Below, in pieces: positions 21,326-34,183 of a DNA stretch of 64,000 nt. Below the pieces are notes generated by a model, which saw only the letters and a program-made list of their open reading frames with translations, searched no databases and was not told the origin of the DNA. The position numbers were made by a program, and so were the translations under genes. This stretch comes from Alopecurus myosuroides (taxonomy: Eukaryota > Streptophyta > Magnoliopsida > Poales > Poaceae). The stretch spans positions 577,124,610 through 577,188,609 of the forward strand of contig CM054057.1 in NCBI GenBank assembly GCA_028641055.1, given 5' to 3'. Each line of letters opens with the position of its first letter. Position 1 is the first letter of the stretch.

Positions 21326-23120
21326 ATTTGTGTATTAGTTTTGGGCTGGGAACCCCGCTGCCAGCTCTTCTAGCATTTGGATACGCTGATGACACCACTA
21401 GTCGAGGTGTTTTAATTCCAATCAACAAGTGAGATAAAGATTCTCTATTTCCGTCCTCATGAGCTAAAACAGGGGCATAAAACAGAAATAATTTTGAAAG
21501 TTTTAAAGGTAGCACATGAGAAATTTACTTGGAGTGGCAGTTAAATACCACATGTAGGTAGGTATGGTGTACACAGTGGCAAGGTTTTGGGGCTCAAGGT
21601 TTTGGATGCACGAGAAGCATTCCCTCTCAGTACAGGGTTTTTGGCTAGCAAGGTTGGGTACCAAGCATAAGAGTTGAGGGAAAACAAACAAATATATATA
21701 TGATGGAACCAATCATGAAATCTTCATTGAAAGTCCAAGCGATCTTAACTTGTGAATACTAAGTTTACAAGCTGATAGGCAAATTCCTCTTTCTTATACT
21801 AGCATCTCAAATTATTATTTCTGCTGACCCAAGCTAAGTTTGCCAAAACCAACTAGATTAACTTGATGATCTCTAGAGTGATACCAAATACTAAAAACAA
21901 GCTCAACCATATGACAGAAATTGAAAAATAGAATAATGTGTAGGAAATAGATGATGAAAATTCTCATTAATATTTCAAACGGGCAACTCACACCAACAGA
22001 TACAACGATAACCAAATAAGGAGAGACACTTCCATACTGCAAACCATCCTATATGATAACTTCTCTACTCATGATATGACTCTACTGAAAAGTAAAAAGA
22101 TGAAAGATAGTGATGTGATACCGCGGCACTCCCCCAAGCTTGGAACAAGCCGAGGGGATGCCAAAACCAATGACGAATCAATTCTTCGGTGGTGGTGGTG
22201 AGTCCTTCTCGATGAGCTTATCAATTGATTTATTCAGATCTTCAATCGCGAACATAAGCATACGCATCACCTCCGTATTGCGATCAGTACAGTTTGCATG
22301 CCTCTCGGACTGTGAATCCCAGCCACCAAGATTTTCCCCCACTCTTCCTTCGGTTGAGAGCATCTTTCATCTGCACAGTTAGAATGATTGATATCCCACA
22401 TAGAGGGCAAATCCCTCAGGGGCACCTTTTTGTACTGATAATCATGAATTAACGAGTGGAAGTGGTTCTTAACGCCCGCAGCAGGCATTCTCGGCGCTAA
22501 GGAGTGACGTGGAACCTTCCCTACAGTGCTCATCCGCGCGCCTCTCTTAAGCTTCAAGGGATTAGCCGCCACTTTGATGCTTGCGACGGTGGCGCGTGGA
22601 CGCACTCGCGAGTTCTCTTCTACATCTCCTTCAGATCCGCTCTCGATCTCCTCCTGCTGCTCCCGGTCTTGGACATCATCTTCCTTCGGTCCCTTCCCCT
22701 TGTTGTCGTTGGCGGAGACTATGATGCTTCTAAACTGAAAACAGATCTTGGCAGAAACAGCTCGACACAGAAACACGACGAGAAAACGATATACGGACCT
22801 CGGGGGGTCCGGGGGATTATATAGCAAAAAGTTTCATAACGAAAGGAAAGTCTGGGTCGAAAACGAGCCAGAGAGGGGCTCCGGGGCGCCCACACCATGG
22901 GCTGGCGCGGCCAGGGGTGGGCCCGCGCAACCCTATGGTGTGGAGCCTCCGGGCTCCGTCTCCGCCTCGTTTCCGGCTCATAATTTTTCATATTTTCCAA
23001 AAAACAGTAAAAACAAGAGTTGGAAGATGTTTCGCAAACGTTTTCTTCCCAAAACTGATACCTATTCGAAAACTGACTCTGCAGTTTCTGAAATATGCTT
23101 CTTAATAAATTCCTCCGGGA
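21326..23120 (-). other. Athila-1 3' non-coding region
   Basis: This is long untranslated DNA beyond pol, homologous by eye to the region after the LTR in element D (63450-63800) and Athila-2 (41690-41930). Examples are the shared phrase GAGATAAAGATTCTCTATTT (21430 and 63559) and 'aggtagcacatgagaaatttacttgg'-type text. It contains one open frame (next entry) and no other supported gene. Confidence 0.75.
22267..22751 (-). CDS. Athila-1 hypothetical ORF downstream of pol
   Basis: A minus-strand open frame in the env-like position reads SANDNKGKGPKEDD, an acidic stretch, then basic KLKRGARMSTVGKV and a His/Asn-rich C-end. I see no in-frame ATG before MSTVGK and no membrane segment, so it does not look like an envelope protein. 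A TATATAAT on the minus strand at about 22815-22822 lies just upstream and could start a separate transcript. I do not recognise the protein; it may be a decayed accessory ORF. Confidence 0.35.
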
Positions 23121-24419
23121 TCATGGCTTGAATACAATCAACATTTTCATTATAAGGGTCTCCGGATATATAATGCTTGAGTCTTTGCCATTCACCACTT
23201 GTGAATTGTTGTCTTCAAGGGAAACAATTTTAATTGCCCCTGAACGATATACTTCTTCGATACCAAAAGGTCCTTCCCATCTTGAGAGTAATTTTCCTGC
23301 AAAAAAATCTGAGACGAGACCTATAAAATAGCACCTTTTCACCAACATGAAATTTTGTTTTAATAATTCTCTTATCATGCCATCTTTTAACTTTCTCTTT
23401 AAAGAGCTTAGCATTTTCATATGCTTCACTCCTCCATTCATCTAAAGAACTTAAGTCAAGCAACCTTTTCTCACCAACAAGTTTAAAATCTCTATTTAGG
23501 TCTTTCACTGCCCAATAAGTTTTGTGTTCTAATTCTAAAGGCAAGTGATAAGCTTTTCCATAAACCATTTTATAAGGAGACATTCCCATGGGGTTTTTAT
23601 AAGCAGTTCTATAAGCCCACAAAGCATCATTTAATTTCTTAGCCCAATTTTTTCTAGACTTGTTAACAGTCTTTTGCAAGATAGATTTGATCTCTCTATT
23701 TGATAATTCTACTTTCCCACTAGTTTGAGAATGATAGGGTGAGGCAATTCCATGATTAACATCATATTTAGCAAGGGTTTTTCTAAAACCACCATGAATA
23801 AAATGAGAACACCCATAAGTCATAAGATATCTAGGTACACCAAACCTAGGGAAAATAATGTCTTTAAGCATTTTTAATGAGGTTTCACCATGAGCACTTT
23901 TAGTAGGTATAGCTTCTACCCATTTAGTAACATAATCGACATCAACAAGAATATTCGTGTAGCCTTGTGAAGGAGGGAAAGGACCCATAAAGTCAAAACC
24001 CCAACAATCAAACGGTTCAATAACAAGAGAATAATTCATAAGCATTTCATTACGTCTAGAAATATTTCCAACCCTTTGACATTGATCATAAGATAAAATA
24101 AACGTTCTAGCATCTTTAAAGAGAGTAGGCCAATAAAAACCTGATTGTAGAACCTTATGTGCAGTTCTATCTCCAGCGTGATGTCCTCCATAAGCACTAC
24201 TATGAAATTTTCTCAATATCTCTCGTAGTTCATTTCAGGAACACATCTTCGCATAATGCCATCAACACCTTCTTTATATAAGTGTGGGTCATCCGAAAAA
24301 TAATGCCTCAAATCATAGAAGAATTTTTTTCTTTGCTGAGTTGTAAAGGTAGCAGGGAAATACTTTGAAATAATAAAGTTAGCATAATCAGTATACCATG
24401 GACTCTCTTGAGAGCTCAC
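23121..24419 (-). pseudogene. Athila-1 integrase
   Basis: The integrase shows GGHHAGDRTAHKVL for the zinc region, but the Cys pair reads SYDQCQ, with the first Cys replaced by Tyr. The DDE core has FDFMGPF (first Asp). In LMTYGCSHF the family has LMTDGGSHF, so the second catalytic Asp is Tyr (codon at 23815-23817). In SGKVELSNRE the Glu is kept. The C-part includes GEKVLFYRSRLR and WEGPFGIEEVY after a frameshift at about 23290. Two catalytic or zinc residues lost plus frameshifts mean it is inactive. Confidence 0.9.
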
Positions 24420-24458
24420 TTTTATTGCAGCTAACTGTTCATTAGGAAAACTATCATT

Positions 24459-24862
24459 AACAGGTTAGGGTCATCAGGGATATTTTCTAATCTAGACATA
24501 TTATCAGCAACCGGATTTTCAGCATCCTTCCTATCCACAATATGTAAATCAAATTCTTGTAAAAGAAGCACCCATCTAATAAGCCTAGGCTTAGCATCTT
24601 TCTTTTCCATTAGGTACTTAATAGCAACATGATCAGTATGAATAATAACTTTAGAATCAACAATATACTGCCTAAATTTATCACAAGCAAAAACTACAGC
24701 TAGGAATTATTTTTCAGTGGTAGCATAATTCTTTTGAGCAGCATCAAGAGTTTTACTAGTATAATGAATAAAATTTAACTTCTTATCTATCCGCTGTCCA
24801 AGAACAGCACCTACAGCATAATCACTATCGTCACACACAATTTCAAACGGTAAATTTCAATC
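24459..24862 (-). pseudogene. Athila-1 RNase H
   Basis: Translated by hand across stops, the minus strand reads PFEIVCDDSDYAVGAVLG, then IHYTSKTLDAAQKNYATTEK, then [12 protein letters not shown] and [18 protein letters not shown]. This is a clear RNase H. A TGA at 24857-24859, where TGG is expected, and a TAA after TTEK break it. Confidence 0.85.
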
Positions 24863-25997
24863 AGGTGGTTGAACAATAGGGGCAGATATTAAAGCCTTCT
24901 TTAAAATTTCAAAAGCTTCTCTACAATCTTCATAAAAAACAAAAGGTACATCCTTTTGAAGAAGATTAGTAAGAGGCTTTGATATTTTAGAGAAATCTTT
25001 AATAAACCTTCTATAGAAACCAGCATGACCAAGAATACTACGAATACCTTTGACATCCCTGGGACATGGCATTTTCTCAATAGCTTCAACTTTAGCTCTA
25101 TCAACTTCCATACCTCTTTCAGATATTTTATGTCCAAGAAAAATTCCTTCATTAACCATAAAATGGCATTTCTCGAAGTTAAGAACAAGATTAGTCTCCT
25201 CACATCTCTGCAAATCTTTATCAAGGTTCCGCAAACAATTATCAAAAGAAGTTCCATAGACGGAGAAATCATCGATGAAGACTTCCACAATTTCTTCACG
25301 AAAACCATGAGATTGTAGACATGCATCTTTGAAAAGTAGCAGGAGCATTGCATAAACCAAAAGGCATACTTCTATAAGCATAGGTTCCATAAGGACAAGT
25401 GAAAGTTGTTTTCTCTTGATCAAACTTTTTAACAGCAATTTGAGAGAACGCAGAATAACCATCAAGAAAGCAGAAATGAGTTTTCTTAGACAACCTTTCT
25501 AACATTTGATCAATAAAAGGCAAAGGATAATGATCTTTCTTAGTGACTTTGTTAACCTTCCTAAAATCAATACACATCCTATAACCAACTACTACTCTTT
25601 GAGGAATAAGTTCATTATTTTCATTTGGCACAACAGTCATCCCTCCTTTCTTAGGAACACAATGCACATGACTAACCCATCTACTATCAGCAATAGGATA
25701 AATAATGCCAGCATCAAGGAGTTTCAATACCTCATTTCTTACCACATCCTTCATTTTAGGATTTAAACGGCGTTGATGTTCAACAACTGGCTTTGCATCA
25801 GGCTCAATATTAATAGCATGCTGACAAATAGTAGGAGAAATCCCTTTCAAATCATCAACAGTATAACCAATAGCACCTCTATGTTTCTTCAATATCCCCA
25901 ATAATCTCTCCTCTTCTTTATCAGAAAGTTGAGAACTAATAATAACGGGATATAATTTCTTATCATCAATATGAGCATATTTAATATTATCAGGCAA
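24857..25997 (-). pseudogene. Athila-1 reverse transcriptase
   Basis: The N-half (25997 to about 25330) has the usual MCIDFRKVNKVTKKDHYPLP, FCFLDGYSAFSQI and MPFGLCNAPATFQRCM. A frameshift near 25330 separates it from the C-half, with the catalytic FIDD at 25268-25279 and LGHKISERGMEVD, FYRRFIKDFSKISKPL. It ends at the TGA at 24857. The FxDD box is typical of Athila RT. Confidence 0.9.
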
Positions 25998-26003
25998 AGG
26001 GTT

Positions 26004-26636
26004 TTAATCAAAAACAGGATCTTCCTTGGGTGGTAATGTTGTACCCAAGTCTTCCACGGGTAAATTATGTTTCAGCATTGTTGGCTGATGTAGGAAAATA
26101 TCATCAATTTCATTCCATTGTTCCATAAAGACATCACTTTCATGGTCTTCCATGTATTGATGCAAAGGATTGTTAGGAACAAGAGAAATATCAGCCAACT
26201 ATTCAACTCTATAATTTTCATTAGGTAATTCAGCTTCATAAGGTGTTTTAGCAAATTTGGAGAAATTAAATTCATAATATTCTCCATCAAACTTTGTAAG
26301 GATTTTCTCCTTTTTACAATCTATAACAGCACCACAAGTATTTAAGAAAGGTCTACCAAATATGATAGGACAAGTATCACTAGCAGAAGTGCCTAGTACT
26401 AGAAAATCAGCAGGATATTGAGTTTTACCACATAAGACCTCCACATCTCTAACAATACCAATTGGAGAAATAGTTTCCCTATTAGCAAGTTGAATAATCA
26501 CATCAATGTATTCAAGTTCACAAGAACCAATTTCATGCATGATTTCTTTATACAGCTCATAAGGAATATCACTAGAACTAGCACCAATATCACATAAACC
26601 ATAATAGCAATGATCACCTATCCTAACAGATAGCAC
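26004..26636 (-). pseudogene. Athila-1 aspartic protease and linker to RT
   Basis: The frame shows the active-site loop CDIGASSSDIPYELYKEI and the second motif PIIFGRPFLNTCGAVIDC, so protease residues look intact. A TAG at 26199-26201 and a TAA at 26004 interrupt the same frame before RT. Confidence 0.85.
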
Positions 26637-27769
26637 AGGAACACTAGGTTTCCTAGATCTACTAGGATGAGAGACAATATTAGAAGCATCTCACAAAATA
26701 TAATGTGCCCCTCTTCTACATTTTCAGAAAGAAGGTCCTGTACTATTGCTACTGTAGGTTCTACAGTTATTTGTTCCTCAGGTTCTACAAGTTTCTTTGC
26801 ACTTTTATTAATCACACTAGCTAACCTAGAGTGTTCTATTACCTTAGTAGGGAAAAGCATTTTCTCAATATAAGGTTCACGCCAATAGAATCAATGGTAT
26901 GAACTTCTATATCTCTAGTGGGAACACTCTTAATAGTATCTTTATAAGATGCATGGTACTTATCCCATTCCTTTTTAGGAATATCAATGTAAGAAGCAAA
27001 ATCCTTATATAAGTTTGCAGCAACTTGAGCATCAAGACCATAAACAACACTAACATTATGAAAATCCTCAGATGACATAAAGGTTTTAATGCATTTATAG
27101 TCATAATTTATACCTACTTTCTACCTTTATCACTCTCCCATGCTTCAGTGTTTTCTTGAATACGTCAAGAAGATCCCATTTAGCTTCATCTTTCATACGG
27201 GTAAATGATCCAGAACAAGAAGCATCCAATAAATCCTTATCATGAAGAGGAAGCCTTGCATAGAAATGATTAATAACAATATGAGTGGGGAACTCATGAA
27301 TGGGGCATTTGAGCATTAGTAACTTCAATCTCCCCCATGCTTGGGAATTACTCCCTCCATCATGAGGCCAAAAATTATATATATAATTCTGATCTCTATA
27401 GATTTCACTTGGAAGATAGAATTTAGAATAAAAGAGAGGTACAATTTCCTCCCATTCAATAGTCTGGCTATTTTTCAGCAGCTTGAACCATTCACCGGCT
27501 CGGCCTGTCAATGATATAGAGAATAATTTCCTATTCACTTGGCTCATCGTAATACCTGCACACTTGAACAACTCGCATAATTCATGTAAAAAGAGCAAAT
27601 GATCACCAGGATGGACATTTCCATCACCTAAATAGCAGTTTTCCATAACATGTTTAACAATCTTTATAGTTATTTTATAAGGATCCAAATCATCAAGCGG
27701 TGGGTCACTTAAAACCCTAGAAGTGGAAGCAGTGCCCGCAAATAAGGACTCAAAAGGAGTTCCAAACAT
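26618..27769 (-). pseudogene. Athila-1 Gag
   Basis: The ATG at 27769 lies 85 nt inside the PBS. The frame has a Retrotrans_gag core (PGDHLLFLHELCELF, LTGRAGEWFKLL, FYSKFYLPSEIYR) and ends at 27101. The downstream C-part continues in shifted frames at 27078-26839 (MSSEDFHNVSVVYGL) and 26860-26618. There are at least two frameshifts. Confidence 0.88.
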
Positions 27770-27854
27770 AGTGTAATAAAGCAGTAGACAGAAATAAAAA
27801 GAACAGTTACAGCAGAAGCTTCCTTTCTAAATTCCACTTCCCAATAGTGCTTCA

Positions 27855-27873
27855 CTCCCCGGCAAGGGCGCCA
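27855..27873 (-). other. Athila-1 primer-binding site (tRNA-Asp type)
   Basis: The minus strand reads TGGCGCCCTTGCCGGGGAG, which differs by one base from the usual Athila PBS complementary to tRNA-Asp. Confidence 0.85.
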
Positions 27874-27884
27874 GAAAATAGTCT

Positions 27885-28670
27885 TGATGAACCACAAGTA
27901 TACGGGGTGTATCGTAGTACTTTTGATAAATAAGAGTGTCGAACCCAACGAGGACCAGAAGGTGTTGACAAGCAGTTTCGATGAAGGAATAACTGTAAAT
28001 ACTGGAAAATAGATTTGTAGGGGTTCTTGACATTGCAGATAAATAAAGTGCGAGTAAATTAAATGCAGTAGTAATAATTGCAGCAAGTGGCCCAATCCTT
28101 TCTTCAGCAAAGGACAAGCCAATGAGTTTACTTATTATTAACAAACGTTCTCGAGGACACACACGAGGTTTCTGTCAAGTGCTTTTGTTCCATGCAGCTG
28201 AATAATGTTAGGTGTTTTGATAAGTGTTGTGTGGGCGAACCTATGCTAATTTACCGTCCCATCCAAGACTAATACATATTTGTGATTATACCCCTTGCAA
28301 TCATCCGCAACTACAAGAAAGTAATTAAGAAATAAATCTAACCATAGATTTAAACTCCGGGATCCTACGCTCCCTCGTGTAATGGTTTCCTAAAGGGGGT
28401 TTAGGTTTGTGTCACTCCGACAACCCCACAATTAGTAGCCAAATACACGATGCATTCCCCTAGGACCATAAATGGTGAAGTATCATGTAGTCGACGCTCA
28501 CATGACACCACTAGAAGAATAACACCACAACTTAAATATCAAACATTAAATATTACTCAACATTACTTCACTACTAACAACCTGACTTCTCCCATGCCCT
28601 CAAGAACAACACGAACTACTCACAACACATCATATGGATCATGATCATAGGTGATTTAATGGATCATAAC
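27885..28670 (-). repeat. Athila-1 5' LTR, inner part
   Basis: The LTR starts at TGATGAACC (plus) next to the PBS and is interrupted at 28670 by the Tekay element. It continues at 39242-39963. The total is about 1.5 kb. Confidence 0.82.
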
Positions 28671-29402
28671 TGTAACATCCCCGATTTTTAGAAAGTTAAA
28701 AAAATCACTAAAATTTGAAACTTTTTTTTTCATGTTAAACAAGTCACCAAAAACCAAATGAGATGAAATAAACAAAATAAAACAATACTCTTTTAAATGA
28801 AATTGGATTTAGGAATCCAAATTACTTTTCTTCCTTAAACCCTAAGCCTTTTTCAAATTTAGTTTTCATTTTAAAGAGAAGATATTTGTTCTTAACAAAC
28901 CTGTCCGCAAACATTGTTTTCAACCCATTTATAATTATGAAAATGTTTCTGAACCAGAGAAGTACTATTTCTAATAATTTCTTCATGCCTCCAAAAATAT
29001 CCCATGTGAATAAAAATATTTTTAGAATGCTTTTCAAATATTATATCAAGTAATAACCAATAAAGTGCTTATATAAATTATTTTGTTTTTGAAAACAAGT
29101 AAAAGACCTTGAAAAACAAATTACATTTGAAACAACCTCTCTTAATTCTAATAAACCCTAATCCCAATTAATTAATTATTTTCTTTTTAAAAATGATTAT
29201 TAGTCCTATTAAGGCTCTATTCCTATTTTCAAAATTCAAAATTGAAATTTGTTGGAAACAACACATTTATGTTCATAGTTGAAAGAGAATTATTTTGCAA
29301 TATTTTAGAAACTTTTTTGAGGTTAATTGGATTTTCCAAATAAAAGATATGTATTAATTAAGAAATCAGAAAAAAAGAAAGAAAAAAAAGAGAGAAAGAA
29401 AC

Positions 29403-30120
29403 AGCCGGCTCGACCCCACCCCTTACCTACCGCCCGTGCAACGCGAAGGAGCAAGAAGCAGCCCACCAGGCCGGCCCGGCCGCAGCCCTCCCGCTCTCCT
29501 CTCTCGGTGAGAATGACATGTGGGACCAGATCGAAGTCATGAGTGACATCACCATCTTCCACCCCCTCTGAAACTCCCGCACCCGCCCCATGACCTGGCA
29601 TCCGAGCTCGCAAGATCTCCTTTCCCCCCGTGCGCTCCCCGGCCTCCTAACCCACTCTTTGCGTGCCCCAGGAACCCCTCCTCCATTCCCCTCTCCTCCC
29701 TCGCTCAACGACGCCTCGAAACCGCTGGAATCGCTCACCGTAGTTGGGTAAGCTACCGCCGTAGATCGCCATTTTCGGCGAAACCCGAGCTGTTCTCTGC
29801 GCCCTTTGGTCCCAATCTGAAACCCCGTGGCCCTGCGCTCTCTCTCGTTTCCTTGGTCGATTTTTTTGTGCAGCGTAGCACCAGTAGCAAGTGGTTCTGA
29901 AGATCGCCGGAGACGTCACCGTTCCGTCGGCCCTCTGTTGCCACCCGAGGACGCGTGCAGTCGTGCCGTTGTCGCCATCGAGTCCACCGTTAAGCTCTGT
30001 ACCTGTTCATGGCCTCCGTGGGGCTCTACCAACACCAGAACCCCGCCGCTGTCGAGACCTGAGAGATCCGGCCGCCGTCGCACCATTTCCGGTGACCCAA
30101 CCACATAGGTGAGCTCCCTC
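29403..30120. other. GC-rich island within Tekay-type LTR
   Basis: About 700 bp of CpG-rich sequence is embedded in AT-rich LTR DNA, with a shape like a gene 5' end. It is repeated in the right LTR (35902-36615) and, diverged and inverted, in the solo LTR (about 45560-46360). I see no conserved protein frame across copies. Confidence 0.6.
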
Positions 30121-32144
30121 TTCCATCTCAGCCGTCGGATCTATAATGAAAGGTCAAGATTAGATCACTTAAACGTAGGGGTATCAACCAATTGTATTGC
30201 GCCACATGTGCCTGGTTGTCGTTTAGCTATCTGCCGCCCACGAAGTGCCTAATCTGGCCCAAGCCCAACCCTTACCCGTGCACCGCGCGACAGATAGAAA
30301 AGTTGAACCCATCTTGTCTGTGGTTTTATCCCCGAATAAAAATAGAGAAATAATTTTGCAGAAAAGCCCCTAGAACTTACAATCCTCATAACTTTTGATC
30401 CATAAGACCAAATATAGTAAACTTGGAATTTTTAAAATCCCCTGAACATGTAGAAACTTTTGGAACTGTCCAAATTCAATTTTGAAAAACAGAAATTGGT
30501 TCAAATTTAAATATGCTTGTTTGATGAATTCTAGCATAATTCAAATTCTACAAACCCAAAAATTGCAAATAAAATATTTTTGGAATCCTTAGGATGTGTA
30601 CTTTCATACCCTCCGCCCAAAATAATAATTCAACCAATTAAAATGGAATTTAGGATTTAAACAACCAATCGAGTATTTTGCACTTAGTTTTAATTCCATA
30701 AATAATTTGAATTAGTTTTCTTCTCGAAAATTGTTCCATTTAGTAACCTTAGACCATAGAAACCAGTACCCAAACTATTTGTGACCAGAGAACCCATTCC
30801 ATGTAATCTTTGCCATATAAACCACCCATAATAGTCAATCATCATACTTCAACTGTTGTTTGATGAAACCCCTTCTTGGGAAAATTGTGGTGTGATCATT
30901 TTGATCAAAACCAACACCCATTACTTGTTTACCTTATGGAAATTAAATTTTGGGCCAGAAACCCATAGCCCAATACCTTTTGTAAGTTTACAAGCCATAT
31001 CTTAAATTGCTTCAACCCTACTAAACCAAAGCCATGAAATAAATCATGTCTGACATGGTTTTGATTTCTAAAACCCTTAATCCCTAAACCTTATCACATC
31101 CACTTCTATTGTATATTGAGTGAAATGATATTCCTTGACATACCTTGACCACCAATGGAAAACCCCATGACCAAACACTTAGTTCTTTTTGTATATTGAA
31201 TTATGTGTCAAAACCTTGTCCATGTTAACACCAATCGAGTTGAATAACTTGTTATGCTTCTGTATTGTATATTGAGTTGTATTTGTTTGTTTGTTGGTGA
31301 ATTCCTTGTTTATTGTTATTTATTTATATTGTTTAGATTGTACGGAGAAAAACGTTCTATTACGAAGAGAGAGTTTCTCTACCAACTTCCACAAGGCAAG
31401 TGATGCTCATGTCCCACTTTTCATTGCATTAGTGTTTTCAGTAGTGTGCATGATAGGTGATATTATTATTTTCCAAGTATATGCTATGCTCAGAACACCT
31501 AGTAGAGTGTAGTCAACCCGAAACCCCTGCTAGGTACTAGTTTAGCTATACTAGAACAATATCACAACAGTTGCTGCTATTTATTGGGTTGTGATACTTT
31601 GAAAATTGAAATTTAACAACCCAATGAAACACCTGTGTGGATTGGTAATTGCTTGGATTATGTTGAGTGGCCACTCAGGGCCATGTCTATGGTGGTTGTC
31701 ACCTGGGTCACTCCCAGGGCCATGGATGTGGTGGTTGTCACCTGAGGGTACACTTGTGGATTGCCACCCAAGACTAAAGAGATCTGTAGGTCTTCCATGT
31801 ATAGTTAGCTTCTAGTGCAGCCTTGAGGTAATATGGGCTCTGCCAAGATTAAGTAAGTTGTGGGGGTTCCTCCTGTTGTATTGACATCGGATGGTAGAAT
31901 TTTAGGAGCAACGAGTCAATACTGGTATGGTTGAATCCCTCTTCCCAAAGATCTTGTCTCATTTTTCTCTCGGGGAAAATGAGTCTCAAGGTGAAAGTGC
32001 ACAACCTCCGCGGAGTTAAAAACTAAGATATTGGCCGTGTCCCCGGTTATGGGCCAGTTGAGCAAACTAGACATAGTTGGTGCTGAAGGATCTCCTTATC
32101 TTTTCTGAATGAATTAAAACATGGTAGAAACCTTTTCCTAGAGC

Positions 32145-32320
32145 ACATGGTGTGTCTACCCCTCTATGCTACCTTTTCAAACTCCTGGTGTGTCTACCCA
32201 TGATGATTTTCAAACTTCATTGTGTGTCTACCCATGATGACTTTATCAAACTTCATGGTGTGTCTACCCATGATGCCTTTACCAAACTACATGGTGTGTC
32301 TACCCATGTTGGTTTTCAAA
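32145..32320 (+). repeat. Minisatellite in Tekay-type 5' LTR
   Basis: Five copies of a 34-37-bp unit built on CATGGTGTGTCTACCCATGA, followed by a TTTxxCAAACT stretch. The right LTR has the same array at 38562-38736. Confidence 0.85.
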
Positions 32321-32819
32321 GAGTTTTCAATGATTTATCAAATATAGGACAAAACTGGCTTTATGCAAATAGCCCAGACTCCACCAGCCAAATATCATGT
32401 AGCTAGTTATTCCTCAAAACCGCCACCATACAAGTGTCACTTGCCAGTACATTGTTTGTACTGACTTCCTTCCTCGTGGGGGCTGCATATTCCAACGTGC
32501 AGATGAATTTGAAGACGAGTAAGGACTTCGTTTAGGATCTCGAGTCTATCGCCAACATGTTCAGCCTGTGCCGCATGAAGATGAAGAAGGCTGATTGATG
32601 ATTTATCTCCGCTGTGTTTACTTTGAAACTCTGTCTTTGGGCTAGTCCATGATGACTATGCCAATTGTAAGAATATTTTATTTCTTATCCACTGGATCAA
32701 CGATGTAGAATGATGCTATTTCAATGAATATTTCATTTTGTCATGTGTATGCTATCAGAGATCCCAGGAATAGCAGGTTACACAGGTGTTCTATCTTTAT
32801 TAAAAGGTAGGGCGCTACA

Positions 32820-34183
32820 AAATGGTATCAGAGCATAGTGTTGCCTGTAGGATCGAGACCCTAAGTTTGGATTAGAACTAGGAAATACCCTAGGATTGAA
32901 AATATACTTTTTTCAAACCTATAGAAACAGAACATCACATCTTAATCTTTCTCATAACCTCTCATCTATTATTCACCTTCAAAATATTCTTATCTTTTTA
33001 TAGATGGCCTACTCTTGTTTTCCATCAAGACATGGTTGGTGAAAAATCATGGAGTGAAAGGAATATTTTTCACATGACCTTTTGGTTTCAACATGAAGAT
33101 CTACATCAAAACCATTGAAGAAACTTGGAGATATACCCACACTTCACAACAATCACAAACACCTCAAGACATTGAGAGGAGGATTTGAAGAAACTCAAGA
33201 AGATATAGATGAGATCACCAATCTAGTTACCTTGTTAGAACAATGTTAATGTGTTAGTGTATTGATCATACAAATTGTGTGAGTTATGACAATACTAGGT
33301 TGTTTTTAAACCTTGATGATTGGAGTGATGAATGTTTGCTATATGCTTGTTAGATGTTGTTTATAAGATGATTTGCCTTGCTCTGCTGTGTTTGGGTAGG
33401 AACATTCTTTAGTTTGTTTCTAAATCTCTACTCATCCATGCTAAACCAAACCAAACAAAACCCAACACCATACCTCTTTACCCACCATATTAAGTTTCTA
33501 AGTTGGAGTGCAACAACTGACTTGAGACCCAATAACACTTTTTGGGACAACCATCCAATTGAGAAATACCAAAGATCTCAGGATTCTGTTCTTCTGTGTG
33601 AAGGAGCAATCACATTCATGGTCAAGGCACCTATATCCTAAGGAGAAACAATTTTATCAACTAGTGATAATGGACATATGAAGAAGATGCAACTATTCAA
33701 CTGGAGGTGCAAAGAGTTTACGCAATCCCACTAGTTGGAGGAACAATAGTTTAGTTCAGGTTTGTCTTACAGGTGGGAAACTATCTGTTAGACAAGTGAG
33801 GATGACCAAGTGTTAGATCACGTAGTTCATCAATCTACATGTGGAAAATGATATGGGTGCAGGATGGACTGATCACCATTCCTACTACTCATGTTATTCA
33901 CTCTTACTATGTTGGGTTGAAGGAACTTTGTTTTCCTTGAGCGTTAGTCGAGTGACGACGATATTTAACCAAAACCATAGAAGCGTTAGATGTAATAATA
34001 TCCATATGTTAGGCAAGTGTTGCTGAAACGTACTAAACTTTGGTGAGGACAAAGCCAATCTTGGGGGAATCATACAATAGAAGATATTGCCTACCAAGAG
34101 AGTTTCGTCAGAAATAGCATGGTGTTTGCATTCAAGGGATACAACAACATGATGAAAGATCGCCAAGGAAATGAGATCAAATT
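32820..34183 (+). other. Tekay-type internal region, decayed
   Basis: The PBS TGGTATCAGAGC lies at 32823-32834. Beyond it I find no gag, protease or RT frame; the sequence appears scrambled by deletions and stops. Confidence 0.65.

Larger units (their letters stand above)
28671..32819 (+). repeat. Tekay-type 5' LTR (4149 bp)
   Basis: It runs TGTAACATCCCC ... GGTAGGGCGCTACA. The LTR is mostly AT-rich, with a GC-rich island at about 29403-30120 and a minisatellite at 32145-32320. It retains an 86-bp piece (around 30825-30915) that the right LTR has lost. Open frames inside (for example 29827-30108) are not conserved as proteins. Confidence 0.95.

Noticed and set aside
29827..30112. Open frames in the GC-rich LTR island (also 36294-36755, 36239-36607)
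   Set aside because: The frames differ between the two LTR copies and overlap on both strands, as expected from GC-rich composition.
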